Shown here in pieces: positions 32,338 through 42,106 of a stretch of 64,000 nt of DNA. The notes under the pieces are model-generated. The model saw nothing but the letters and a program-made list of their open reading frames with translations. It did not search any database and was not told the DNA's origin. The position numbers and the translations under genes were made by a program. The first letter of the stretch is position 1. Every line of letters begins with the position of its first letter. Location of the stretch: the NCBI RefSeq assembly GCF_024713945.1, contig NC_134679.1, forward strand, positions 2,051,001-2,115,000, written 5' to 3'. The stretch comes from Dermatophagoides farinae. Its lineage: Eukaryota; Arthropoda; Arachnida; Sarcoptiformes; Pyroglyphidae.

Positions 32338-35300
32338 CCAATATTAGTAAAGAAAGCGGAAAAGAGGAAACTTCAATTACAACGACAAAAAAAATGGACA
32401 ACAACAACGAAAAGAGAAAAAAAATAATAGTTTAGTTCCAGAAACTTTATCCACACACACACACACACACTTAATACATTGTTGACTATTTTAAAATTGT
32501 ACACATACAAAACGGAAAAAAACCGAATTACAGAATCTTAGTATTCACAATGGTTGATTCAATGTTATAGACTAAATTGTGCAAAAAAAAAGTTATGCAA
32601 TTTCTTTGAAATAATTCTCTCTCTATTATATATTATAAGAATGTCAAGACAGTGTCAATGTATCAACGAAAAAAAGTTCATTTTGACACACACACACATA
32701 TTTATGGAATGAATGGACAACACACCAGTTGGCATTGACATTTAATTTTGTTTCATTCGTTGCCTTTTTATTATTTCAATTTTCGTCAGCTTTTATTAAT
32801 TATTATATGACAAACACTGTATATATATATGTGTGTGGATGTGTAATATGCTGGCTAATTATGTAATTGAGCTCACAATTTATACAACAACAACAACAAC
32901 AACAACAACAAAAAATATTCTATAAACATAATGAAACGGCTGTTGATGGTTATTGAATAATATGTGTGTATGTGTGTGTGTACAGTAGTTACAAAAGTTA
33001 TAGGCGAGTGAAACGAATATGAGAAAAAAAAATGCAAGAATTTTTCCTGAGAATAACAAACATAAACTCAACTTATAATATAAAAAAAAATACAAGCATA
33101 TTATAGGCAATGGTAAAAAAAAGAGTGCATGCATTTCCATGAATGACGCGACGAGATTAAAGATGATGATGATGATGATGAAGGATTCTCCATTTATATA
33201 TATAAAAAAAATGACGGCCAACATCTGTAGCCATATTCTGGATCACTATTGCTAATGGAACTGTTTTTTGTTGTTGTTGTTGCTGGAACATTCATTCATT
33301 CAATGAATTCATTTCACTTTGTATTCTATGTTTGTATGAATGAGTGAATGTGAATCATCATTCTGCATCCCATTTAGAAAAGTAAACATTTTTCATCATT
33401 TATAGATACATTTTCCATTTATCGGCTTGTGTGTATTGGTTTGATTTTTTTTCTTTCTTTCTTTCTTGTTTTTTTTATTGATCTATTGATTGATGCTTAT
33501 CAATCACAAGCTTTACATTAGGTACATTGTATATAATAATAATGAAATGATTATTTGATGTGATGTGTACTCAACAACAACCATATCAGTTTAGTGGAAA
33601 AGTGAAAACATAAAATCCATTGGGATGAGACACCAACGAGAACGAAGAGAGAGAGAGAGAAGTAAACGAAAATCAAATATTGATATATGGATCACCTATA
33701 AATTGATGATATATTTTGGTGAAAAATTTTTCTATAAATCATCAAATATTTTTTTTCCAAAATATTTACTTTTGCAATCTTGAATAGGATATATTTTCTA
33801 TGGTTCTTCTTTCCATTTAATTCTGATTAATTTTGAATAGATTCAGGATCATTCTCAGTACAGTTCTACCTAGCTATTTTCTGTAATTTCACGATGCAAA
33901 CTTATTTATTGTTTTTTTTTTGGTGTCACTATATGGTATTCATATAGATAATATGTGTCCACACACACACACACACACACACTCGTTTCTGACTATGCTA
34001 GAATAGAGTAAACGAAGCGAATAATCAATGCTACAATTCAGACAGAATAAATTCAAACAACACAAACACACACACACACATCTAAACTAATTGGATTTGA
34101 TCGTCCAATGGAAATAATCATCATCATCATGAAACAAAACAAAACAAAACAGAATCGAAATTATTTTATTCTGTTCATCTTTCCAGAAAAGAATTTCCAT
34201 AGCTTTTAACATTGACAGAAAATGTTAAAAGTGTTGACAACAAACCAAATTATCATCCATCGAAATCATCATCATCATCATCATCATCATCGTTTTTATT
34301 GTCATGTAAATGTCCAAAAATAATGTGTGAGATAGATTGTGATAATTGTTAAACAAATTGATGATTGAATTAAATAAACAAATTTTTTTTACGAATTTCT
34401 ATAATCATCATCACGTGAGATAGAAAAGAATAGAATAGAATTCAAAAAGAATCAGTACATAGGCAAAAACAAACATAAACATTGGCAAACAAAAACATGA
34501 TTTGGATGAACGCTTCGCAAGATTGTCAACATCATTGAATTCAATCATTCAGATTAACAATGAAACAAGAATTTTTAAGACAAAAGACAACATTTTCAAT
34601 ACATGTATATATAGAGTTATAATATTAATTTTTTCCTTTCACAATTCCCTCTATTATTATGGATTCTCGATTCTCGAATGAATATATTTCCATTATGTTT
34701 CATCATCAATATATTATTATTATTATTATTCATTAAATTATCATTATTATAAATTAATTAATTATGCTTGCATAGATTTCAACATTGATTCTGTTTTTTA
34801 TTTTAGTTTTTTTTCAGCAGGGATTCTCTGGATGATGATGAATATTTTTGTGAACACTCTATTTGTATTGTTGTTGAAACAATATGTTAATATGGTATTT
34901 TCATTCATTAAATTCAATTCATTCACAATTTTTCAATGTTCGATGAATAATACACTGTTGTTGTTGTTGTTGAAACAATTGGAACAGATTCTTTTTTTAT
35001 TCTTCAAGATTTTTTCTTTGTTTTGTTTTGTTTTGTTTCATCTCATTCATTTTCAATATATAATAAAATGAATGAATATTCTTGTTAGCATATCAATATT
35101 ATTCTTATTCGTCGTTCATTCATTTTCTTGGTTCAACAATTCTTTGCACAACAAGATGAAACACAAAAGAAACAAACAAGCAATTCTTCTATTCCATTCA
35201 TTCATTCATTACACACACACACACACATTTTGCTCGATTTAATTACAATCGTTATTCATTTGTATTTGATAATGATATAAAGATTGATTTGATTTGATTT

Positions 35301-36713
35301 TCTAACTTTTGGATTGAGACAAACAAAAATTTCAGTTTCAATGAAATTTTCATTGTCAATGTAGAAACATTTTATTTGTTCAAACAAACGCACACACACA
35401 CACACAATACATGTTAAAATTCAGCATCAAAATATTATTTTAGATTGAATTTGAATGGAACGACAAAAAAAAATTTCGTTTTTTTTTAAATGAAAAATTA
35501 TGAGAAAATGCCCGAAGCTGTTTGCACGTGTGTATTTTTTCTTTGTCGATGATGATTATGCAACAACAATAACAATAAAAAAAAATTTTTGTTCGTGGTC
35601 TATAAATAATCGATTGGCAAGATACATTCATTTGATAATTTGATTTGTAAAATTATTAAATTTAAATAATACACATTATTATTATATTGTTAGTTTTGAA
35701 ACTGAAAGTCAATATATTAAATCTTTTCATTGTATCTTTCATTGTGTTTTTTTTTTGGCTAGGTGTATGGGCTAATTTTTTTTTGTTAAATTTTTGGATA
35801 AAAATAATTTCAAATTTTGACATTGTCAACATGACATCATCACAATGACAAGGTCAAGAAAAGAAAAAACATTCACCTCAGGTGGTCGTACACAATTGTG
35901 GCCACCACCACCACTAACTACAGCGACCACTTGAATGTACCTATTATACAAGTGGATGACAAGTTTCATTGTGTGGACAAATCATTTTTTTTTTTGAAAT
36001 TATTAAAAAAATATTATTTCATCGAATGAATAATCAAAATCAAAAAAAACATTGAAATTGAATAAACAGGAAAAGTTTTGTTTCAAACAAAAAATCAAAG
36101 CCAAAAATTGTATTTCGGCTGACCGGTTCCATCCATTTTATTCATTCAGTTTTTTTTCAGTCCTTGATCTGAACAAAAAAAAATACACAGGACAAGGCCA
36201 ACCAACCAATTTGATTTTGTTGTTGTTGTTTGTTGTCCACACGAATCATCAAACGATATAATTATTTTTTGTTACCATTATCGATTAATCGTGATTATGT
36301 GTGATTGAATTGAATTGAAGAAGAAGAAAAAAAAATTCAAATCAAGTCCATTTTTGGGGTGAATTGTTTATTATTTCCGATGGAATCATCATAATCATCA
36401 TCACAATTATTGTCCAGGCAAATCTGACAACCAAGTTAAACCAAACCAAATCCATCCCCCAAAATCAGTAGAAAAATATTAAACATCAATAACAATAAAA
36501 AAAAGCAAAAATAAAAAACCAAGTGTTCAAATGAAGACTTGAAACAAAAAAAATTACCAATTTCGAATCACATACATTACATTAAATCAAATCAAACACA
36601 CATCAGTTGCATTTGTAATAATGCAATTGGATTCTTTTGTATAATAAGACTTTTTTTCGATATTTTTTGTTTTAATTAAATATATACTATGGAAAGAAAG
36701 AAAAACGTTTTTG

Positions 36714-36750
<37 letters not shown>

Positions 36751-37744
36751 ACAATCATCATCATCATATATGGGAACTTTTACTCTATTTTTTTCGGTTT
36801 AATTTGTTTTTTTTGTGTGTGTGTGTGTGTGTGTTGTGTTTTTTCTTTTCCATCATCTCTTTCTTTTTTTTCTGATGATAACTTTTTTTCTCATATTATT
36901 ATTATGATGATGATGATGATGAAATTTTTTTTTTGTTTCTATTTTTTTTTCACCAGAATGAAATGAAAAGTTTTATTCCGTTAGTTTTTGGTACACATAT
37001 CAAAACGCCAGGAAAAAAAATAGAAAAACTTATTATTTGCTATGATGATCACAACACAAACATACACACACACACACATGAGCTTTATGAAATTAAATAT
37101 AAAAATGTCAGCAAGTATCAAACAAAAAAAAAAGTCAAAAAGAAAAATTACTGAAAAGACATCATGTCAAAACGATGTGAGTCACACTATTTGATGGGTG
37201 TGTGTGTGTGTGTGTATTATTCTCTCTAACGGAATGTGTTATAGTGTTATTCTTATTGTTTTTTTTCTCTCTGTGTTCGTGGCCTTTGCTCCAAGTTTTG
37301 ATTTCATTTTTTTTGTTTTGTTTTTTTTGCATCCCTATGATGATGATGATGATGATGATGATTGTTTTGATATTCAATGATACCAGCTGTTACATAATAT
37401 AAATTCGTTCGTTTGTGCCATTTTATATTCGGTACTTTGTTTCGTTGACTTTATAGTTATAGTTTGTACATGTGGATATATCATTGGCATTTATTTTTTT
37501 TTTCAAAATCAGTTTCCAATAAGTCGGTCTCCATTGCATTCAGATCTTTGATTAGATTAATCATTGATTGTTTTGGTTGTTTCATCTTTGTCTCTCTCTC
37601 TCTGAATGTAAATGTGAATTACATACTTTATGAATGTATTATCTAAAAAAAAGTAATGAAATAAAGTTTTTTGTTATTTTACACTCAAACAGACTAGTTG
37701 TCTTTATGTTCTTCTGACGAAATTTCCCGTTTTACGGTATTACT
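27600..37744. other. 10 kb microsatellite-rich DNA with no recognised gene
   Basis: Contains (AC)n or (TG)n runs near 28329-28351, 28413-28443, 32016-32064, 32302-32333 and 36717-36746, many (CAT)n runs and poly-A/T tracts. All longer open frames are low-complexity (poly Phe, Ser, Cys-Val, His). It may be upstream regulatory DNA of Pax6. Confidence 0.5.
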
Positions 37745-37931
37745 GACGAGGTGGCCGAGTGGTTAAGGCGATGGACTGCTAAAATTAATACCAATAAATG
37801 TAGCAATGTGTACAAAAAACAAATGATCAATAATCGACATTGAAAAATTTATTCATGGCGATAAATATTGATAAAAAATCAAGGAAATCCATTGTACTTT
37901 GTACTCATGGGTTCGAATCCCATCCTCGTCG
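37745..37931 (+). tRNA. tRNA-Ser(GCT) with a 105-nt intron
   Basis: The acceptor stem GACGAGG (37745-37751) pairs with CCTCGTC (37924-37930), followed by discriminator G37931. The box A region TGGCCGAGTGG and T-arm ATGGG-TTCGAAT-CCCAT (box B) are intact. The anticodon stem is ATGGA/TCCAT, with anticodon GCT at 37778-37780 in a CTGCTAA loop. The long variable arm GTAC-TTT-GTAC is typical of tRNA-Ser. The intron 37782-37886 interrupts the loop one base 3' of the anticodon, the canonical position. It contains TAGCA (from 37801), which can pair with TGCTA across the anticodon, as in eukaryotic pre-tRNA introns. A T-rich terminator follows the gene. Confidence 0.93.
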
Positions 37932-38017
37932 CAAAGGTTCAAATTTTTTCCATTTTTTTCTTACAATTCTTTTTTTCATGTAAAATAATAATCTCTTTAT
38001 TCAAAACCAGCCCGGTA

Positions 38018-38034
38018 CAGGCGCTTCGCGCCTG
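38018..38034. repeat. GC-rich hairpin CAGGCGC-TTC-GCGCCTG
   Basis: Perfect 7-bp GC stem with a 3-nt loop at the left edge of the GC-rich block. It resembles bacterial or organellar intergenic palindromes. Confidence 0.8.
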
Positions 38035-38063
38035 CCCCAGGCTGGCCCTGCGGGGCTGACTCC

Positions 38064-38231
38064 TGACAGTCAATATAGCTGGATACCCGCAGGTGTGGCG
38101 GCTGCGCCGCCCCCCCTGCTTGGTACCCAGCCAAAGGTATCAATCCTTGACGGTCAATATAACTGGATGCCCGCAGGTGGGGACGGCTGCGCCGCCCCCC
38201 TGCTTGGCATCCAGCCAAAGGTGTCAATTTT
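38064..38231. repeat. Two tandem 84-bp hairpin-forming repeats
   Basis: Unit A is 38064-38147 and unit B is 38148-38231. Each starts TGAC(A/G)GTCAATATA and can fold into one long hairpin: CTGGAT(A/G)CC pairs with GG(T/C)A(C/T)CCAG, then GCAGG with CCTGC, then a GC-rich apex (GGCTGCGCC). Units differ by paired changes at the base (ATACC...GGTA against ATGCC...GGCA), so the stem is preserved. Its GC content and palindromic build look bacterial, but no family is named with certainty. Confidence 0.75.
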
Positions 38232-38426
38232 AACGCTTCGTGCCTGACGGTGGATTTCTATGCACGGCGTTTTGCTTCCGGCTTTCGGTTTGGTACCGCA
38301 GGCTCAGCCATGACTTTTGTATTGTACCTGACACCTTTGAAAATGTTACGTAAATCCAACATCAACTTATGGATCAAACAGCATACTTATTATTGTTCAT
38401 CGATATCGATAAGTTGGCGGAATACG

Positions 38427-38510
38427 ATATTTTTGGTGTAGATGCTGCGATCGTTGTTGACCTTCAGCAAAATAGGTCAACAACGATCGCAGCATCTACA
38501 CCAAAAATAT
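38427..38510. repeat. Perfect 36-bp inverted repeat, 12-nt spacer
   Basis: The left arm 38427-38462 and right arm 38475-38510 are exact reverse complements over all 36 bases, separated by 12 nt. The arms are complex sequence, not microsatellite. It could be a hairpin-RNA locus, a foldback element or a repair by-product. Confidence 0.9.
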
Positions 38511-39070
38511 TTGACGAAAATCTCCCCCAAAGATGATTAATTTACCACCAAAAACTTCTTGCGACTGCATGAGATCTTTGAGCAATAAGTCAATTATGTT
38601 AATCACATGAATCGACATCACTATAACAATACAATACTCACTTTTCAATACTTATAATAATACAAAATACTCATCAAATACTCATATACATTCACACAAA
38701 ATGAAAATCACGTGGTCGCTATCAAAATTCGAATTCGACGATTCGAACTCTTTCTATGTTCTATTGAATGACTGCACCATCTATGGGATGCAAAATCTGC
38801 AGCAAAGTGTGCGGAGCTAGAACAATGAAAAAATGCTTTGTCAAAGCTACATACCACAGAATGCGTTTCTTTGGAAGCGACTTCTACTTCTGAGCTGGAC
38901 GAACTGTTCAGAGGCATTCAAAAGTTTTCCCGCATGCTCAGACACACACACACACAACACACACTGAGTAGCTCATACCAAATAGTTATGTTTGTACTGA
39001 AAATAAGTAGGAATGGCCGGCTCAGCTTCGCCGCAGTTTACAGACATCCTTAGCGTCATAGAATAGTAGA

Positions 39071-39147
39071 TTCTTGATACAGAAAAAACATGTTACAACA
39101 CTTGCCATCTAACGGTAAGAATATGAAATCCAAAAGTCATGTCATTT
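39071..39147. repeat. Direct repeat R1 (copy of R2 at 39357)
   Basis: A 77-nt block beginning TTCTTGATACAGAAAAAA and ending AAGTCATGTCATTT. It recurs with few changes at 39357-39432, just before the NOA1 stop. R1 and R2 flank the partial tRNA copy and mark a tandem duplication. Confidence 0.9.
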
Positions 39148-39274
39148 GACTGCTAATATAATACGTACATAAAACAAATGATCAATAATCGACATGGCGA
39201 TAAATATTGATAAAAAATCAAGGAAGGAAATCCATTGTACTTTGTACTCATGGGTTCGAATCCCATCCTCGTCG
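39148..39274 (+). pseudogene. Truncated tRNA-Ser(GCT) copy (intron plus 3' half)
   Basis: Starts at GACTGCTAA, in the anticodon arm. It continues through a diverged intron, which lacks about 16 nt between two CAT triplets and has a duplicated GGAA. It ends with an intact 3' half: TCCAT, variable arm, T-arm with box B, CCTCGTCG. The 5' acceptor strand and D-arm with box A are absent, so it cannot make a tRNA, although box B could still bind TFIIIC. Confidence 0.88.
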
Positions 39275-39356
39275 CAAAGGTTTTTATTTTTTACATTTTT
39301 TAACTTGATAGATCAGAATGTCAATTTTTTTCATGTAAAATAATATTTATTCAAAA

Positions 39357-39432
39357 TTCTTGATACAGAAAAAAATGTTACAACACTTGCCATCTAACGG
39401 TGAGAATATGAAATCCAAAAGTCATGTCATTT
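39357..39432. repeat. Direct repeat R2, in the NOA1 3' flank
   Basis: Near-copy of 39071-39147, about 20 nt from the NOA1 stop codon and therefore probably its original location in the NOA1 3' UTR. Confidence 0.88.
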
Positions 39433-39450
39433 TCAGATTTGGTTGTTTAT

Positions 39451-41961
39451 TTATCCTTCAATAAATGTACGAGCTTTTTTCAATCGTTCATCATCGATAA
39501 TTTTCGTATGTTTATGACGACGACGACGAATATGATCGTCCATGGTCATTGTTTCGGAATTTTCATTTAATTTTTCATCTGTATGACGATGATTCTTATA
39601 ATAACCATGATGATGATGATCATCATCATCGATTGTGAACAGTTTATTCTCAAAACAAGGTGTACCTGGAATTCGACGACCTCTTAATCGTATTGCATAT
39701 GGTAATATTGGTGGTTGTCGTGTGTATATACCACGACCTTCGGGTGTAAATGTTTTCAATATACATTTTGAATCAGCATTACCAGTAATGGATATCCAAC
39801 CAGCTGATGATAATACAATATCGGCTGCACTTTTTTCCCAACCCAAAAGTTCTAATTCAATTTCTTTTGGTGATAATTGAGGCCAATATTTTAGCCGTTC
39901 ATAATCACCTAATGGTACAGCCAAAAATTCTGTACCAATATATGTTTCATAGAAACGTTTTGCCTGTTCAGTATAAACAATATTGATAGGTAAATATGAA
40001 GAAGCAAATACGGTTAACCAAACATGTTGACGAGCATGTGTTAAATCGATACGAGCTAAACCACCGATAAACAATGTTTGTTCTGGCCGTAATGTATATG
40101 TACGTGGTGTGATCACTTCTCGTGGAATTGTACGTAATAATTCTTCAGTGGTCAGAAGATTTAACAATTGATCTTTATAAATAACACCAGGCGTATCATT
40201 GAGATAATTGAGTTTCATTGAATCTTTTTTCATCGGTTCGAATGGCTTTTTTCCACGATTACGAACCGTTCGTATGAGAGGATGATTATTCTCCATTAGG
40301 AATGGCGTTGTTGTTGATATATCTGTATTGATACGTTCGGATAAATGTGCATAACGAATTTGTGATTGTCGACGTAGGTTTTTTGTAAGAATATTTTCAG
40401 CAATATAATGTTTCTCCAATACATTTAATCGATTCAATCGTATTTGCATTTCCCAACCTTTCATTTTTCTTATGGGAAATTTGAGTAGATTAAGTGTCGT
40501 ACCTGGCCATATTGATGTTGTTGCTCGTTGCATTAGATCTTGATCATCAGTTAAGGCGCATAAATCTGATTGCATCAGTACATTGAATAATGTAGATTTT
40601 CCTGCATTCGTACAACCAATTAGATAAATATCCTGTCCAGGTTTTAAATCTCTTAATAATTTCGTAACAAGATTATCGACACCGAAACCATTTTTAGCAC
40701 TTATAAGACTAACATCACGAATTTTAGATTCACGACTAATATGTGTAGATTTCAGTGATTCTTTCAAAGATTCTTTGATTCTTTCCAAATAAAATCGATC
40801 ATCTTTAGGTAATAAATCGACTTTATTGCCCACAATATAAATTAAATGTTTTTCTCCAATCAGATTAACAATACCAGGCCATACACTGCATGGAAAATCA
40901 AGTAAATCAACCAAAATGATGACCAATGATTTATTCGAATTAATCTTCGTGATTAGATTGGGATATTCTTCATCTGAAACGGTCACGTTTAATGAAACAT
41001 TATATTTTGTTAGAAATTCACACCGTTGACATCGTTGAGATTCAAGTTCTTTTTCGTTGAATAGTGTGAATTTTTGCGCTGGAATAAAACCAGGTATATT
41101 TTGTGATGTACAATGTAGATGGGCACCACATCCACTACATGGAACTTTACTGGGTGCTATTGATGGATCAGATTTTCCATAATTTCGAAGCCAAATTTGT
41201 GATGCCCAACTCCGAATTTCGGGTTCATATTCCGAAAGTGGACCGGCCTTTATATTGGAAGCTAAAAATTGTAAAAGTTCATTGTGTTTTAGAAAATTCT
41301 CATATTCTTCATCGTTGAATCCGACTTCCTGGTGAAGTTTTTCATTTGAATCCAGCAATTCATTTGATTTCAAAGTTTGTGAAAAAGGAAAATATGCTGT
41401 TTTATCGACATTGACTAGTTCTTTAAAATTGTAATCACTTGCTGATTGACGAATTGATTTAAATTTTTCATAAATTTCAGGAAATTTTTCTCTCAACATT
41501 TCTTCATTTGTATCGTTCATCAGTCGAACAAAATCCGGAATTGATTCATAAGGATTATCGTACAGATTTCTAGAGGCTAGGATATTTCGTTTTTTCAATG
41601 ATTTGATAAACTGTTGTTTCCATCTATAACCAAGTTTATCATCGGTTGTTAACGAAATTGGCAACGGCAAAACTCGTCGAGCACGACGAACCAGATTCGC
41701 TTTACGCCATTCGGATAATTGTGCATAAGTTTCACGATCAAGTACATCGATCGTGATTGATGTTTTGTTCGGTGTTACAGGAACCAATTCATTTAATGGT
41801 GACTGAAGTTTTTCATACACATTTCCAATCTCATCCGATTTTCTATCGATACGATAATTACTTAGCAATGATTTACGTTTACGATATTCAGATACAGAAT
41901 GACGAGATTGTCTACATTGAATAAAGAATAATAATCGATTGGTGCCAGTCAATAAAGTCAT
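39451..41961 (-). CDS. Noa1: NOA1-type mitochondrial circularly permuted GTPase
   Basis: Homologue of NOA1/YqeH, a GTPase needed for mitochondrial ribosome assembly and translation. It is one uninterrupted frame. An ATG at 42018 would add 19 residues, but the ATG at 41961 is preferred because it begins a basic mitochondrial-type leader (MTLLTGTNRLLFF, then an Arg-rich stretch), giving 836 aa. Numbering from the upstream ATG, a zinc-binding segment CSGCG...CQRC lies at about 294-333. The G motifs come in permuted order: NKVD (398), SAKNGFG (440), P-loop GCTNAGKST (468), PGTT (505), DTPG (608). The protein is longer than human NOA1 because of extra N-terminal sequence and a His/Arg-rich tail. 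The stop lies about 20 nt from duplicated repeat R2. The MGAT2 stop is only about 145 nt upstream on the same strand. Confidence 0.95.
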   Translation of the reverse strand: MTLLTGTNRLLFFIQCRQSRHSVSEYRKRKSLLSNYRIDRKSDEIGNVYEKLQSPLNELVPVTPNKTSITIDVLDRETYAQLSEWRKANLVRRARRVLPLPISLTTDDKLGYRWKQQFIKSLKKRNILASRNLYDNPYESIPDFVRLMNDTNEEMLREKFPEIYEKFKSIRQSASDYNFKELVNVDKTAYFPFSQTLKSNELLDSNEKLHQEVGFNDEEYENFLKHNELLQFLASNIKAGPLSEYEPEIRSWASQIWLRNYGKSDPSIAPSKVPCSGCGAHLHCTSQNIPGFIPAQKFTLFNEKELESQRCQRCEFLTKYNVSLNVTVSDEEYPNLITKINSNKSLVIILVDLLDFPCSVWPGIVNLIGEKHLIYIVGNKVDLLPKDDRFYLERIKESLKESLKSTHISRESKIRDVSLISAKNGFGVDNLVTKLLRDLKPGQDIYLIGCTNAGKSTLFNVLMQSDLCALTDDQDLMQRATTSIWPGTTLNLLKFPIRKMKGWEMQIRLNRLNVLEKHYIAENILTKNLRRQSQIRYAHLSERINTDISTTTPFLMENNHPLIRTVRNRGKKPFEPMKKDSMKLNYLNDTPGVIYKDQLLNLLTTEELLRTIPREVITPRTYTLRPEQTLFIGGLARIDLTHARQHVWLTVFASSYLPINIVYTEQAKRFYETYIGTEFLAVPLGDYERLKYWPQLSPKEIELELLGWEKSAADIVLSSAGWISITGNADSKCILKTFTPEGRGIYTRQPPILPYAIRLRGRRIPGTPCFENKLFTIDDDDHHHHGYYKNHRHTDEKLNENSETMTMDDHIRRRRHKHTKIIDDERLKKARTFIEG

Positions 41962-42106
41962 ATTTTTATAACAAAAATAAAAAATTGATAATAATTTACA
42001 AAAAAAATTGCAAAACAAAAATTTTTGTTCAAATCAATGATCACATGGTTAACAGAAACTTTCCGTAGAATAATTTTGAATTTTTCGGCAATTTCCCGCT
42101 AGATGT

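Larger units (their letters stand above)
38007..39070. mobile_element. About 1.06 kb insertion of unknown origin
   Basis: Comparing the two tandem copies around the tRNA defines it. Downstream of the partial copy, TTTATTCAAAA joins TTCTTGATACAG directly (39346-39370). Downstream of the intact tRNA, the same two flanks are separated by this block. Its first ~310 nt are GC-rich, with hairpin repeats unlike anything else in the window. The rest is AT-rich and contains the 36-bp inverted repeat. No transposase, terminal inverted repeat or clear target-site duplication is visible. It may be a composite of several insertions. Confidence 0.55.

Noticed and set aside
37997-38227. A minus-strand frame over the GC-rich repeats
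   Set aside because: The two hairpin units keep a frame because the repeat is 84 nt. The peptide is a by-product of the repeat, and DNA-level covariation is the stronger signal.
38708-39053. Overlapping frames on both strands in the right half of the insertion
   Set aside because: No transposase, reverse transcriptase or other motif is visible; too short to support a gene.
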